Notes under the pieces: model-generated
Told to the model about the DNA's origin: nothing
Databases searched by the model: none
What the model saw: the letters and a program-made list of their open reading frames with translations, nothing else
NCBI GenBank assembly: GCA_910575445.1
Contig: CAJTFW010000009.1
Location: 1 to 64,000 of the forward strand
DNA: 64,000 nt
Source of the DNA: Lachnospiraceae bacterium
GTDB taxonomy: Bacteria; Bacillota; Clostridia; Lachnospirales; Lachnospiraceae
Direction: 5' to 3'
Part shown: positions 8,577 through 16,926 of the stretch, piece by piece
Layout: every line of letters starts with the position of its first letter
How positions within the stretch are numbered: position 1 is the stretch's first letter
Made by a program: the position numbers and the translations under genes

Positions 8577-9542
8577 TTACCACTCCAGGACACAAGCTCC
8601 CCAGGTAAGCCCTGCTCCAAATCCCGATAACACCAATTTTTCCCCTCTGTGGAGTCTTCCTTCCTCCTCCATCTGTGCCAGCAGTATCGGCAAACTCGCT
8701 GCTGATGTATTGGCGCACCGTTCTATATTCATCGGGAATTTCTCCTCTGGCTGTTTCAGCCTTTTTGCCACGGACTGGATAATCCTCTGGTTTGCCTGAT
8801 GCAGTAAAAACAAATCAATCTCCTCTGCCTTTACATCCGCTTTAAGAAGCGCATCTTCGATACACATTGGCACGGTCCGAACTGCAAACTTAAACACATC
8901 CTGCCCGTTCATCTTCAGATACCCCAGTTCTTTCTCTCCTTTATGAACCGGATTATTTATGGCACGCCCCATACAAGAGAGTACATCCCATTTCTCACCA
9001 TTACTTCCCACCGACTGCGCCAGCACGCCGCCATCTTCAGAAGCTGCAAGCACCGCTGCTCCTGCTCCGTCTCCAAAGAGTACACATGTCCCTCTGTCTG
9101 TCCAGTCCACAAGCTTTGAGAGTGTCTCTGCTCCAATCAAAAGTGCCTTTTTATAAATTCCGCTTCTTATAAATGACTCCGCAATATGTATCGCATACAA
9201 AAAGCCCGAACACGCCGCATTAATATCAAAAGCCACTGCATGTACTGCTCCAAGCTCTGCCTGTACCCGACAAGCCGTACTAGGCGTCTCTGTATCAGAA
9301 GTAATCGTCGCCACAATCAACAGCTCAATCTCCTCTGCTTTTACATTTGCTTTCAGAAGCGCTTTTTTCGCAGCTCCTGTTGCCAGAGAAGTTGTTGTCT
9401 CCTCCTTTGCCAGGCGCCGCTTACCAATCCCTGTCCGCTCCCGAATCCATTCATCACTTGTCTCTACCAATGTCGATAAATACTGATTATCTGCCTCATA
9501 TACCGGCAGCTCATATCCAGTTCCGATGATTTTAGCCTTCAT
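8577..9542 (-). CDS. fabH: Beta-ketoacyl-ACP synthase III FabH
   Basis: A condensing enzyme of about 321 aa that starts fatty acid synthesis from an acyl-CoA and malonyl-ACP. The catalytic Cys is in DINAACSGFLYAI, the His in FLLHQANQRI and the Asn in RCANTSAASLPI. I start at 9542 (MKAKIIGTGYELP), with GAGG upstream; the longer frame to 9617 would include the promoter. Fabric of the cluster: it lies upstream of acpP on the same strand but acpP has its own promoter. Confidence 0.94.
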   Translation of the reverse strand: MKAKIIGTGYELPVYEADNQYLSTLVETSDEWIRERTGIGKRRLAKEETTTSLATGAAKKALLKANVKAEEIELLIVATITSDTETPSTACRVQAELGAVHAVAFDINAACSGFLYAIHIAESFIRSGIYKKALLIGAETLSKLVDWTDRGTCVLFGDGAGAAVLAASEDGGVLAQSVGSNGEKWDVLSCMGRAINNPVHKGEKELGYLKMNGQDVFKFAVRTVPMCIEDALLKADVKAEEIDLFLLHQANQRIIQSVAKRLKQPEEKFPMNIERCANTSAASLPILLAQMEEEGRLHRGEKLVLSGFGAGLTWGACVLEW

Positions 9543-9569
9543 ATCCCATCCTCTATTCCGCAATAATAT

Positions 9570-9624
9570 TTTGATTATCAAAGTATTTCGGCTAAAGTAT
9601 ATCCGGGAAGGATACATTTGTCAA
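9570..9624 (-). promoter_or_regulatory. fabH promoter with FabT-like operator
   Basis: On the minus strand: -35 TTGACA (9619-9624), a 17-base spacer, -10 TATACT (9596-9601), and the perfect palindrome TTTGATAATCAAA (9570-9582) about 13 bases downstream of the -10. The -35/-10 pair is identical to that of acpP. Confidence 0.82.
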
Positions 9625-9638
9625 GTACCTTCCCGGAT
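9601..9638. other. Inverted repeat enclosing the fabH -35 element
   Basis: Arms ATCCGGGAAGG (9601-9611) and CCTTCCCGGAT (9628-9638) are perfect 11-bp complements. The 16-base loop holds the fabH -35. There is no T-run, so it is not a typical terminator for the SDR gene upstream. Confidence 0.6.
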
Positions 9639-9658
9639 AATTAAGAAAAGTAAATATT

Positions 9659-10435
9659 TTAAAAACAGGTAAATGCTCCATCAATCACAAAATCTGCTCC
9701 TGTAGTAAAAGAACTTGTATCTCCAGCCAGATAGACACAGATTGCTTCTAGCTCTTCTGGTTTACCCATCCTTCCCATTGGTGCCATCTCATTCCATCTC
9801 TCAATCAGTGGAACCAGTGTCGGAGAATTAAGTGTCAGCTCTGTTCCAATATATCCCGGACTAATGCTGTTGACACGCACCCCGCGCTTTGCCCACTCAA
9901 TCGCTAAGGACTTTGTCAACTGAATCACACCCGCCTTAGAAGCATTGTATGCACACTGTGGCTGTGGTACATTGACAATATGCGCAGACATCGAAGCCGT
10001 ATTGATAATCGAGCCACCGCCATGTGAGAGCATATATTTTCCTGCCGCAATATCCGTTAAAAACACCCCATTTAGATTGATATTTATCACCTTATTCCAC
10101 TGCTCATAGGTCATCTCCTCTGCCGGCGCATTGATGCAGATTCCAGCATTGTTGTGACAGAAATCAAGCCCTCCAAGCTCTTTTACCACTTCCTCAACCA
10201 TTGCATCCACCTGTTTTGGGTCTGTACAATCCGTCTTCACGGCAATGACCCTGCGCCCTGTCTTTTCTGCGATTTCCTTTGCTGTCTTTTTCGCTTCCTC
10301 TAAGTCCAAATCCACAATCGCCACATCTGCTCCTGCCTCTGCAAAAGCTGTCGCTGTACATTTTCCAATCCCTCTTGCTGCTCCTGTTACAAATCCCTTT
10401 TTTCCATCCAGTCTCATCTTCTCAATAATACCCAT
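9659..10435 (-). CDS. Short-chain dehydrogenase/reductase, possibly sugar or polyol dehydrogenase
   Basis: A 258-aa classical SDR with TGAARGIG (dinucleotide binding), an Asp at the end of beta-2 (VDLD, favouring NAD), HNNAG, a Ser in NTASMSA and YNASKAG. The substrate cannot be read from the sequence. It is divergent from a ROK-family regulator with which it shares operator-like repeats, so a sugar or sugar-alcohol substrate is an inference. It is not part of the fab operon despite similarity to FabG. Confidence 0.85.
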   Translation of the reverse strand: MGIIEKMRLDGKKGFVTGAARGIGKCTATAFAEAGADVAIVDLDLEEAKKTAKEIAEKTGRRVIAVKTDCTDPKQVDAMVEEVVKELGGLDFCHNNAGICINAPAEEMTYEQWNKVININLNGVFLTDIAAGKYMLSHGGGSIINTASMSAHIVNVPQPQCAYNASKAGVIQLTKSLAIEWAKRGVRVNSISPGYIGTELTLNSPTLVPLIERWNEMAPMGRMGKPEELEAICVYLAGDTSSFTTGADFVIDGAFTCF

Positions 10436-10459
10436 GACGCTCTCCTTTTTAAAATATAT

Positions 10460-10480
10460 TTTGTAAAATCATTTTACAAA
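10460..10480. promoter_or_regulatory. ROK-type operator next to the SDR gene
   Basis: Half-sites TTTGTAAAAT and ATTTTACAAA form a perfect dyad around one central base, 25 bases upstream of the SDR start. The same half-sites recur at 10602-10624. Confidence 0.65.
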
Positions 10481-10591
10481 TCTTAATTACATAATAGCGA
10501 ATTCCTTCTTATCTGTCAACCCGTCAAAATACACAATTTTCTTATATCTATTTTAGGAAAGATACCTGTAGTTTCTCTTAGCATCCTGTGT

Positions 10592-10624
10592 TATAATATA
10601 GTTTTACAAAATCATTTTACAAAA
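10592..10624 (+). promoter_or_regulatory. -10 element and operator repeats upstream of the ROK regulator
   Basis: TATAAT (10592-10597) is followed by two direct TTTTACAAAAT-like units (10602-10612 and 10614-10624) that resemble the half-sites at 10460-10480. This suggests autoregulation by the ROK protein. The -35 is not clear. Confidence 0.55.
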
Positions 10625-10653
10625 TAATGTCACAGAAAGCAGGTACTGCCTTT

Positions 10654-11790
10654 ATGAATAAAAGCATCACTCCTAATCAAATCAAACAAAACAACAAAAG
10701 CCTTATCTATCACTACATCTACCAAAACCCCAAAGTCTCACAGCAGGATATCGCCTATGACCTTCGGCTTAGTCGCCCCACTATCACCACCAATCTAAAC
10801 GCACTTGAAGCTGACGGCTTTATCCAAAGAGATGGCCAGATAACTACGGAATCCGCCGGAAGAAAAGCAGTCGCTTACTCGATTGTCTCCGACTACCGCG
10901 TTGCAATCGGTGTGGAAATTCTAAAGCAAAGTATCAAAATCATCGCGGTCAACCTGTACGGCCAACCGATAGACCATCACACCCTTTCTATCTCCTACGC
11001 TGCAAAAGACAGCTACTATAAAAAAGTATGCCAGGCAATTATCGACTTTCAAAATATGCGAAAGCTTAGCGACAGCCAAATCCTTGGCGTTGGCTTTGCA
11101 ATGCAAGGACTTATCTCCCCAGATGGAGAGACTGTTGTCTATGGACAGATTTTATCTTGTACAGGCCTTACCATCGATGTATTTCGAAGACACCTTCCCT
11201 GGCCTTGTATCTTTATCCACGATGCCGACGCCGCTGCCACCTCTGAGCTTTGGAGCTCTAGTGCACTTACTGACGCTTTCTATCTCTCCCTAAGCACCCA
11301 CTTAGGCGCTGCTATGATTTGCAAAAGAAGTATCCTTTCTGGCAGACATGGCCACAACGCAACCGTTGAACATATCAGTCTAACTTCTGATGGTCCCCGC
11401 TGTTATTGTGGCAAACGCGGCTGCCTAGAGACACTCTGCTCTCTAAGTGCCCTTTTAGAAGAAGACGAATCTCTTGATGATTTCTTCCAAAATCTTAGAG
11501 AAGGCGAACCGCTCTACAAAAGTCGCTTTACTACCTATCTGACCAACTTAGCCAAAGCTATCAATCTCCTTCACCTTATCTATGACCAGGATTTTATTTT
11601 AGGAGGTCATCTAGCCCCCTATCTAACCCTGGAAGACCTTGCCTTTTTGCACAAAAAAATTCGGCAAATGACTCCATTTGCCGAATCCGAAGACTTTCTT
11701 CTCATTAGTAATATGCCGCAACACAATATTGCGATTGGAGCAGCACTTTCACACCTTCAGACTTATCTGAGTGCTCTCTTTTTATCATAG
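10654..11790 (+). CDS. ROK-family transcriptional repressor (NagC/XylR type)
   Basis: About 378 aa. The N-terminal winged helix-turn-helix includes VSQQDIAYDLRLSRPTITTN. It is followed by a ROK sugar-kinase-like domain with the zinc motif CYCGKRGCLETLCS. The kinase phosphate motif is not clearly kept, as in regulators. I prefer the ATG at 10654 (MNKSITPNQIK) with AGCAGG upstream over the ATG at 10627. It is divergent from the SDR gene and its last six bases overlap the galM stop on the other strand. The inducer is probably a sugar; its identity is not visible. Confidence 0.85.
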   Translation: MNKSITPNQIKQNNKSLIYHYIYQNPKVSQQDIAYDLRLSRPTITTNLNALEADGFIQRDGQITTESAGRKAVAYSIVSDYRVAIGVEILKQSIKIIAVNLYGQPIDHHTLSISYAAKDSYYKKVCQAIIDFQNMRKLSDSQILGVGFAMQGLISPDGETVVYGQILSCTGLTIDVFRRHLPWPCIFIHDADAAATSELWSSSALTDAFYLSLSTHLGAAMICKRSILSGRHGHNATVEHISLTSDGPRCYCGKRGCLETLCSLSALLEEDESLDDFFQNLREGEPLYKSRFTTYLTNLAKAINLLHLIYDQDFILGGHLAPYLTLEDLAFLHKKIRQMTPFAESEDFLLISNMPQHNIAIGAALSHLQTYLSALFLS

Positions 11791-12846
11791 TTGATTGCTT
11801 CTGCAAAACTTATACAGCGTCTTTGTCTGATAGACCTCTCCTTTGTCAAATATCGCTTTTTGAAAGTTGGGCTCATTTACATGATTGGGAAAATACTGCG
11901 TCTCCAGACAAAGACCCTGCCGCTTCTCATACCTTGCACCGCCTTTGCCTGTCTGTGGTACAATCGCATTGCCGGCATAAAACTGTACGCCCGGCAAATC
12001 TGACCAGACCTCCATTGTAAGCTCTGCCTGCTCATCTACCACCTCTGCAATCTTCTCCACCTTGCCAAATGTCGTATCTAATGCAAAGTTATGGTCATAT
12101 CCACCGGTCAGTCTTAGCTGTTCCCAGTCTGCATCAATCGTATCTCCAATGCGCCTTAAACTCCGTAAATCCATTGGTGTTCCTTCCACAGGCAGAATCT
12201 GTCCTGTAGGAATCCCACCTTCTAAAAGCTCTGTAAATCCACTTGCCAAAATCTTTATCTTTGTATCACAGATATTCCCTGCATCATGGCCTTTTAAATT
12301 AAAATAACTGTGATTCGTCAGATTTATCACGGTCTTTTTATCACTGACTCCTTGATAGGATATTTCTATTGCATCTTCATCGAGAAGTTTATATGTTACT
12401 GACACTCTAAGCGTTCCCGGAAAACCATTTTCTCCATCCGCACTTAGATAAGAAAACTTTACGGCATCTTCCTGCTCTAAAAGTTCTGTCTCCCAGAGCA
12501 CCTTATGAAAGCCATTTTCTCTGTCTGAGTGAAGATTATTCTTATTCTCATTTGCCGAAAGATGATAGGTTGTCCCATCTAGTGTAAAAGCAGCACCTGC
12601 AATCCGGTTGGCATTTCGCCCGATGGTTGCCCCGAAGAAGCACCCATTTTCCTCATATTCTGCCAAGCTGTCATAGCCAAGTACCACATCGGTTCTCTGT
12701 CCTTTCTTATCTGGCACAAAGAGACGAACAAGTATCGCGCCAAAATCTGTGAGCGCCATCTCCATCCCATTGTCTTTTGTCACTGTATACAGATGTGCCA
12801 TCCTGCCATCCTTTGTTATTCCAAATTTCTCTGTACGAATCCCCAT
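11785..12846 (-). CDS. galM: Aldose 1-epimerase (mutarotase)
   Basis: A 353-aa beta-sandwich enzyme that interconverts alpha and beta anomers of aldoses. Family motifs include NRIAGAAF, NLTNHSYFNL (catalytic His), GGYDHNF and a C-terminal CLETQYFPNHVN (catalytic Glu). The gene starts 10 bases after recR and is probably the last gene of the pfk-dnaX-ebfC-recR-galM unit. Confidence 0.9.
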   Translation of the reverse strand: MGIRTEKFGITKDGRMAHLYTVTKDNGMEMALTDFGAILVRLFVPDKKGQRTDVVLGYDSLAEYEENGCFFGATIGRNANRIAGAAFTLDGTTYHLSANENKNNLHSDRENGFHKVLWETELLEQEDAVKFSYLSADGENGFPGTLRVSVTYKLLDEDAIEISYQGVSDKKTVINLTNHSYFNLKGHDAGNICDTKIKILASGFTELLEGGIPTGQILPVEGTPMDLRSLRRIGDTIDADWEQLRLTGGYDHNFALDTTFGKVEKIAEVVDEQAELTMEVWSDLPGVQFYAGNAIVPQTGKGGARYEKRQGLCLETQYFPNHVNEPNFQKAIFDKGEVYQTKTLYKFCRSNQL

Positions 12847-12856
12847 TGTTACTCCT

Positions 12857-13453
12857 CTACAGCACTACGCGGCCTTCTAATGCGCGCAGAAGCGTTACCT
12901 CGTCAATATATTCCAAATCACCGCCCACAGGCACACCACTTGCGATTCTGCTTACCTTAATCCCTGTAGGTTTGACAAGCTTACTGATATACATCGCTGT
13001 CGTCTCTCCTTCAAGGCTTGAATTGGTTGCAATAATCACTTCATCCACTTCTTTTTCCAGTCTTAACATCAGTTCTTTTAGTTTAATCTCGCCTGGCCCT
13101 ATCCCAAGCATTGGAGAGATGGCACCGTGTAACACATGATAGACGCCCTCATATTTTCCTGTCTTCTCATAGGCAGTCATATCCCGTGGGTTTTCCACCA
13201 CCATAATCATCTTCTGGTTGCGCGCCGGATTGTTGCAGATAGGACATAGCTCCTGGTCTGTCAGTGTCAGACACTGCTTACAGTAGCGGATGGTATGCTT
13301 TGCTCCCACTATCGTATCTGCTAATTTCTTCACTCTGTCTTCTGGTAAATCAATAATATAAAATGCCAGTCTCTGCGCAGTCTTGACACCAATACCAGGC
13401 AGAGAAGCCAGCTGTTCAATCAGCTGGCTGATTTGATTGCTATAATAATCCAT
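12857..13453 (-). CDS. recR: Recombination protein RecR
   Basis: A 198-aa RecFOR-pathway protein that helps load RecA at gaps. It has an N-terminal helix-hairpin-helix (ASLPGIGVKTAQRLAFYI), a four-Cys zinc finger (CKQCLTLTDQELCPIC) and a Toprim domain (MVVENPRDM, TNSSLEGETTAMYI). It overlaps the ebfC stop by one base, the usual dnaX-ebfC-recR order of Firmicutes. Confidence 0.95.
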   Translation of the reverse strand: MDYYSNQISQLIEQLASLPGIGVKTAQRLAFYIIDLPEDRVKKLADTIVGAKHTIRYCKQCLTLTDQELCPICNNPARNQKMIMVVENPRDMTAYEKTGKYEGVYHVLHGAISPMLGIGPGEIKLKELMLRLEKEVDEVIIATNSSLEGETTAMYISKLVKPTGIKVSRIASGVPVGGDLEYIDEVTLLRALEGRVVL

Positions 13454-13800
13454 TAGAACGGAAACCCTCCGCCAAGTCCACCTGTCAGCTTCGCCATATT
13501 GGCTGCTGATGCTTCCTCTGCTTTTCTAAGTGCCTCATTGACCGCTGCCATAATCACATCTTCTAACATCTCTACATCTTCTGGGTCTACGGCTTCTGGG
13601 TCAAGTTTAATCTTTGTCACTTCTTTTTTACCAGTGACGGTCACTTCCACTGCACCGCCGCCTGCTGCTGCGGTAAATTCTGCACTTTCTAGTTCTTTTT
13701 GGCTCTCCTCCATCTGCCTTTGCATGCGCTGTGCCTGTTTCATCAGATTGTTCATATTTCCTGGCATCCCGCCGCCTGGAAATCCGCCTCTTTTCGCCAT
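13453..13800 (-). CDS. ebfC: YbaB/EbfC nucleoid-associated protein
   Basis: A 115-aa DNA-binding protein with a Gly/Met-rich start ([20 protein letters not shown]), the helical [15 protein letters not shown] segment and the conserved [19 protein letters not shown] core. It lies between dnaX and recR as in many bacteria. It binds DNA as a dimer; its exact role is not settled. Confidence 0.93.
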   Translation of the reverse strand: MAKRGGFPGGGMPGNMNNLMKQAQRMQRQMEESQKELESAEFTAAAGGGAVEVTVTGKKEVTKIKLDPEAVDPEDVEMLEDVIMAAVNEALRKAEEASAANMAKLTGGLGGGFPF

Positions 13801-13827
13801 CTTTCTATCCTCCTGCCCATTCTTTTT

Positions 13828-15390
13828 CTAATCGTTTTCTTCAATCTCAATATCCATATGAATCACGCCGGACAAATCCATCATAGGTTCTGCTGCCCGC
13901 TCATCCATCTTTGGTATTGTAATCTGTATAGGAAATCGAACGTTTAATATCTTCTCTGTTATATCTTCTATTTCTGCTGCCAGTTCTTTTTCATCGACTG
14001 CATGATTTAGCGCCAATACAATCTGCACACCACTATGCCCCGAAAGTTCCCTACACTGCGCATCTTTTAATACAATCTGTGACCAGGGCCTTAGTCTTTT
14101 GCGAAGCTCCTGAAAACGACTGATAAACGTCTTGATATCCTCTGGCAGCGCCTCTTTTATCTCAGTTTTTTGTGGTGGAACTTTTGTCTCCTTATACTCT
14201 GTCTGCTCAGCTATCTCCTGCACAGGCATCACAATCCCACGCTCTACTTTCGCTTCTAACTGTGCAAGTCTCTGAAGAAGCGAATCATAGTTTGGCTCCA
14301 TCTGTGGTTTACATAATTTAATCAATGCAATCTCTAAAAGCACTCTTTTCTGAGATGCATAGCGAAGCTGTCCCTGAAGCTCTGAAAATACCCGAATATA
14401 ACGCATCAATGTCTCGGCGTCTGTCAAATGGGTCTCCTCTTGCATCTGCCGCAGACGCTCTCTGGAGACATCTAGCATCTCCTCCATCCCAGGGTCACTC
14501 TTTAGCATTAAGAGATTACGCAGATACCAGATAAAGTCTGTGACAAACTGCGACAGTTCTCTTCCCTGTAAGATAATCTGCTCTAGTTGCTGGATAGCTA
14601 ATAAAAGCTCCATAGAGCAAATCTTCTGAAAGAGGCTGCTGAACACATCCATATCCACAGCCCCAAGAACCTCCAGCACATGGTCATATGTCAGCTTTTC
14701 TCCCAGATAAAATGCAATGCACTGGTCTAAAAGGCTTAGTGCATCTCGCATAGAGCCATCTGCTGCTTTTGCAATATAGGTAAGTGCACGCTCTTCTACT
14801 TCCACCTGTTCCTGCTCCATAAGCTCTAGCAGACGGTCTTCTATAGTTCTCACTGTAATCCTGCGAAAATCATACCGCTGACAGCGAGACAGAATGGTAA
14901 TTGGAATCTTGTGCACTTCCGTTGTCGCCAAGACAAAGATAACATAAGAAGGCGGCTCCTCTAGTGTCTTTAGCAGTGCATTAAAAGCTCCAATCGAAAG
15001 CATATGCACCTCGTCGATGATATAGACCTTATATTTTCCCTCTGTAGGAGAATAGGAGACTTCTTCCCGAATCTCCCGGATATTGTCCACACCATTATTA
15101 GACGCTGCATCAATCTCTATAACGTTCATCGATACACCAGAAGCAATCGCCTTACAAGATGCACATTTCCCGCAGGGATTTCCTTCTACAGGGTGCTCAC
15201 AGTTGACAGCCTTTGCAAAGATTTTGGCAATGGTCGTTTTACCGGTTCCCCTCGTACCACAAAACAGATAGGCATGCCCGATACGGTCAGCACAAATCTG
15301 ATTTTTAAGTGTTGTCACAATATGGTCCTGACCTTTTACATCCGAAAATTCCGCCGGGCGAAACTTTCTGTATAACGCTGTATAAGACAT
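13828..15390 (-). CDS. dnaX: DNA polymerase III subunit gamma/tau
   Basis: A 520-aa clamp-loader ATPase with Walker A GTRGTGKTTIAK, a zinc module with four Cys (CEHPVEGNPCGKCASC), Walker B with DEVHML and the SRC sensor in LSRCQRYDF. The C-terminal tau part after about residue 370 is short. It starts 16 bases after pfk and stops 27 bases before ebfC. I did not find a clear frameshift signal for a separate gamma form. Confidence 0.95.
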   Translation of the reverse strand: MSYTALYRKFRPAEFSDVKGQDHIVTTLKNQICADRIGHAYLFCGTRGTGKTTIAKIFAKAVNCEHPVEGNPCGKCASCKAIASGVSMNVIEIDAASNNGVDNIREIREEVSYSPTEGKYKVYIIDEVHMLSIGAFNALLKTLEEPPSYVIFVLATTEVHKIPITILSRCQRYDFRRITVRTIEDRLLELMEQEQVEVEERALTYIAKAADGSMRDALSLLDQCIAFYLGEKLTYDHVLEVLGAVDMDVFSSLFQKICSMELLLAIQQLEQIILQGRELSQFVTDFIWYLRNLLMLKSDPGMEEMLDVSRERLRQMQEETHLTDAETLMRYIRVFSELQGQLRYASQKRVLLEIALIKLCKPQMEPNYDSLLQRLAQLEAKVERGIVMPVQEIAEQTEYKETKVPPQKTEIKEALPEDIKTFISRFQELRKRLRPWSQIVLKDAQCRELSGHSGVQIVLALNHAVDEKELAAEIEDITEKILNVRFPIQITIPKMDERAAEPMMDLSGVIHMDIEIEEND

Positions 15391-15406
15391 GCCTTCTCAC
15401 TCCTGA

Positions 15407-16483
15407 TTAATCGCCAAAACTAATACCAACCGTCTTCGCTTCTTCGATAATTCCTGCATTCGGGTCTACCATCTTTAATTTTCCAGCCACTTCGCCAAGC
15501 GGCACTTTGCAGGTCTCACCGTTGACAATCGCTACCATATAACCGTAGTCTTCATCTACAATCAGTTTTGCTGCTCTTGCACCAAGACGTGTGGACAATA
15601 CACGGTCATAAGGTTTGGGAGAGCCACCTCTTTGGGTATGACCTGGAACAGTTACGCGGACATCGGCGCCGGTCTTCTGCCGAATCAGCTCTGCTAACTC
15701 ATAAGAAACCGATGGATAAGGATACTCTGCCATCTTTGCCTTTAATTCCTTCTTAGATAACGCTGCATCCTGTTTGGAGATTGCCCCTTCTGCCACTGCC
15801 AGAATCGTAAAGCCTTTCTTTGCCTTTGTACGCTTCTCTATCGCCTCACAGACTTTATCGATATCATATGGAATCTCAGGAATCAGCACAATATCTGCAC
15901 CACCAGCAATTCCGGCATGAAGCGTCAGCCATCCAACCTTATGCCCCATCACTTCCACAATAAATACCCGGCCATGGGAAGCTGCCGTTGTATGGATACA
16001 ATCAATACAATCCGTTGCAATATCCACTGCACTCTGGAAGCCAAAAGTCATATCGGTTCCCCAGATATCATTGTCGATGGTCTTAGGAAGATGCAGGATA
16101 TTCAGCCCTTCTTCCCGCAGCAGATTGGCTGTCTTCTCTGTTCCGTTACCGCCTAGGATTACAAGACAATCCAAATCCAGCTTCTTATAGTTCTTCTTCA
16201 TCTCCTCGACTTTATTCAGACCATTCTCATCAGGAAGCTTCATATTCTTAAAAGACTGTCTCGAGCTTCCAAGAATCGTACCACCTTTGGTCAGGATTCC
16301 TGCAAAGTCTCTGGCTGTCATATGACGATACTCATTGTAAATCAGACCCTTATAGCCCTCCTCAAAGCCAAAAATCTCCACATTGCTTCCAAGCTCATTG
16401 TAAAGTCCTTTTGCCACACCTCTCATCGTCGCATTCAGTGCCTGGCAGTCGCCACCGCTTGTTAGCATTCCCACACGTTTCAT
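15407..16483 (-). CDS. pfkA: 6-phosphofructokinase (mixed-signature group III type)
   Basis: About 358 aa. It phosphorylates fructose 6-phosphate in glycolysis. GMLTSGGDCQALNA is the nucleotide loop, PKTIDNDI the catalytic loop and GHTQRGG the substrate-binding segment. The donor-specificity position has GGNGT (Gly) where PPi enzymes have GGDD, while PKTIDND carries the Lys common in PPi enzymes, so ATP is the likelier donor but the signature is mixed. The start at 16483 follows AAAGGAG; the open frame to 16585 runs through the promoter. It heads the pfk-dnaX-ebfC-recR-galM unit. Confidence 0.88.
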   Translation of the reverse strand: MKRVGMLTSGGDCQALNATMRGVAKGLYNELGSNVEIFGFEEGYKGLIYNEYRHMTARDFAGILTKGGTILGSSRQSFKNMKLPDENGLNKVEEMKKNYKKLDLDCLVILGGNGTEKTANLLREEGLNILHLPKTIDNDIWGTDMTFGFQSAVDIATDCIDCIHTTAASHGRVFIVEVMGHKVGWLTLHAGIAGGADIVLIPEIPYDIDKVCEAIEKRTKAKKGFTILAVAEGAISKQDAALSKKELKAKMAEYPYPSVSYELAELIRQKTGADVRVTVPGHTQRGGSPKPYDRVLSTRLGARAAKLIVDEDYGYMVAIVNGETCKVPLGEVAGKLKMVDPNAGIIEEAKTVGISFGD

Positions 16484-16532
16484 CACTATCCACTCCTTTA
16501 TTATTGATATTGTCGCTAAAGCTCTGGTAAAT

Positions 16533-16561
16533 ATTATAAACCAACTCGTTCTATTGTACAA
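16533..16561 (-). promoter_or_regulatory. Promoter of the pfk-dnaX operon
   Basis: On the minus strand, -35 TTGTAC (16556-16561), a 17-base spacer and -10 TATAAT (16533-16538), about 50 bases before the pfk ATG. Confidence 0.65.
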
Positions 16562-16583
16562 GGGTCTGTCATTGACACAAAAC

Positions 16584-16610
16584 AAAAAAGAACTGATACT
16601 CTCAGTCCCT
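16584..16610 (-). terminator. Terminator of the SRP RNA gene
   Basis: On the minus strand, a GGACTGA...TCAGTTC hairpin with a 5-base loop is followed by TTTTTTG, about 30 bases past the SRP RNA 3' end. Confidence 0.65.
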
Positions 16611-16636
16611 TTAAATAAAACAAAATTATTTTAAAT

Positions 16637-16897
16637 CCGTGCATCCTGCTTTGAACCCTGGCCCGGAACGTTACCTGTACAGTTAACTCAGCCCAGGCAC
16701 CCTTACGGCACACACGAGCTCCCGCTTAGTGCTGCTTTGTTCCCAACCTGACACGGTTCACGGGTTCCTGTTGCGTAAGACCCAAACATCAACGCCACTT
16801 ATACAGGGCAGCTTCCGAACGTCCGGCCCGAGGCAAGATATCACTCCTACTATGGCGGATTGTAGGTACAGGGCGCCGCCACTGCCCCAGCTGCACG
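16637..16897 (-). ncRNA. ffs: Signal recognition particle RNA (large bacterial type)
   Basis: About 260 nt. The 5' CCGTGCA and 3' TGCACGG ends pair. The S-domain core GTGAACCGTGTCAGG, followed by an AAGCAGCACTAAGC-type segment, is the SRP54-binding region seen in SRP RNAs. The long 5' half has Alu-domain-like sequence, as in Bacillus and Clostridium. It is placed just upstream of the pfk-dnaX operon; in Bacillus the SRP RNA gene also neighbours dnaX. The exact ends are set by stem pairing and may be off by a few bases. Confidence 0.9.
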
Positions 16898-16926
16898 GAA
16901 ATCTTATGACATATTTGGCATATTGG

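Noticed and set aside
9659-10435. The SDR read as a second FabG
   Set aside because: It lacks fab operon promoter features, has its own ROK-type operator and an NAD-type Asp, and is separated from fabH by that gene's promoter.
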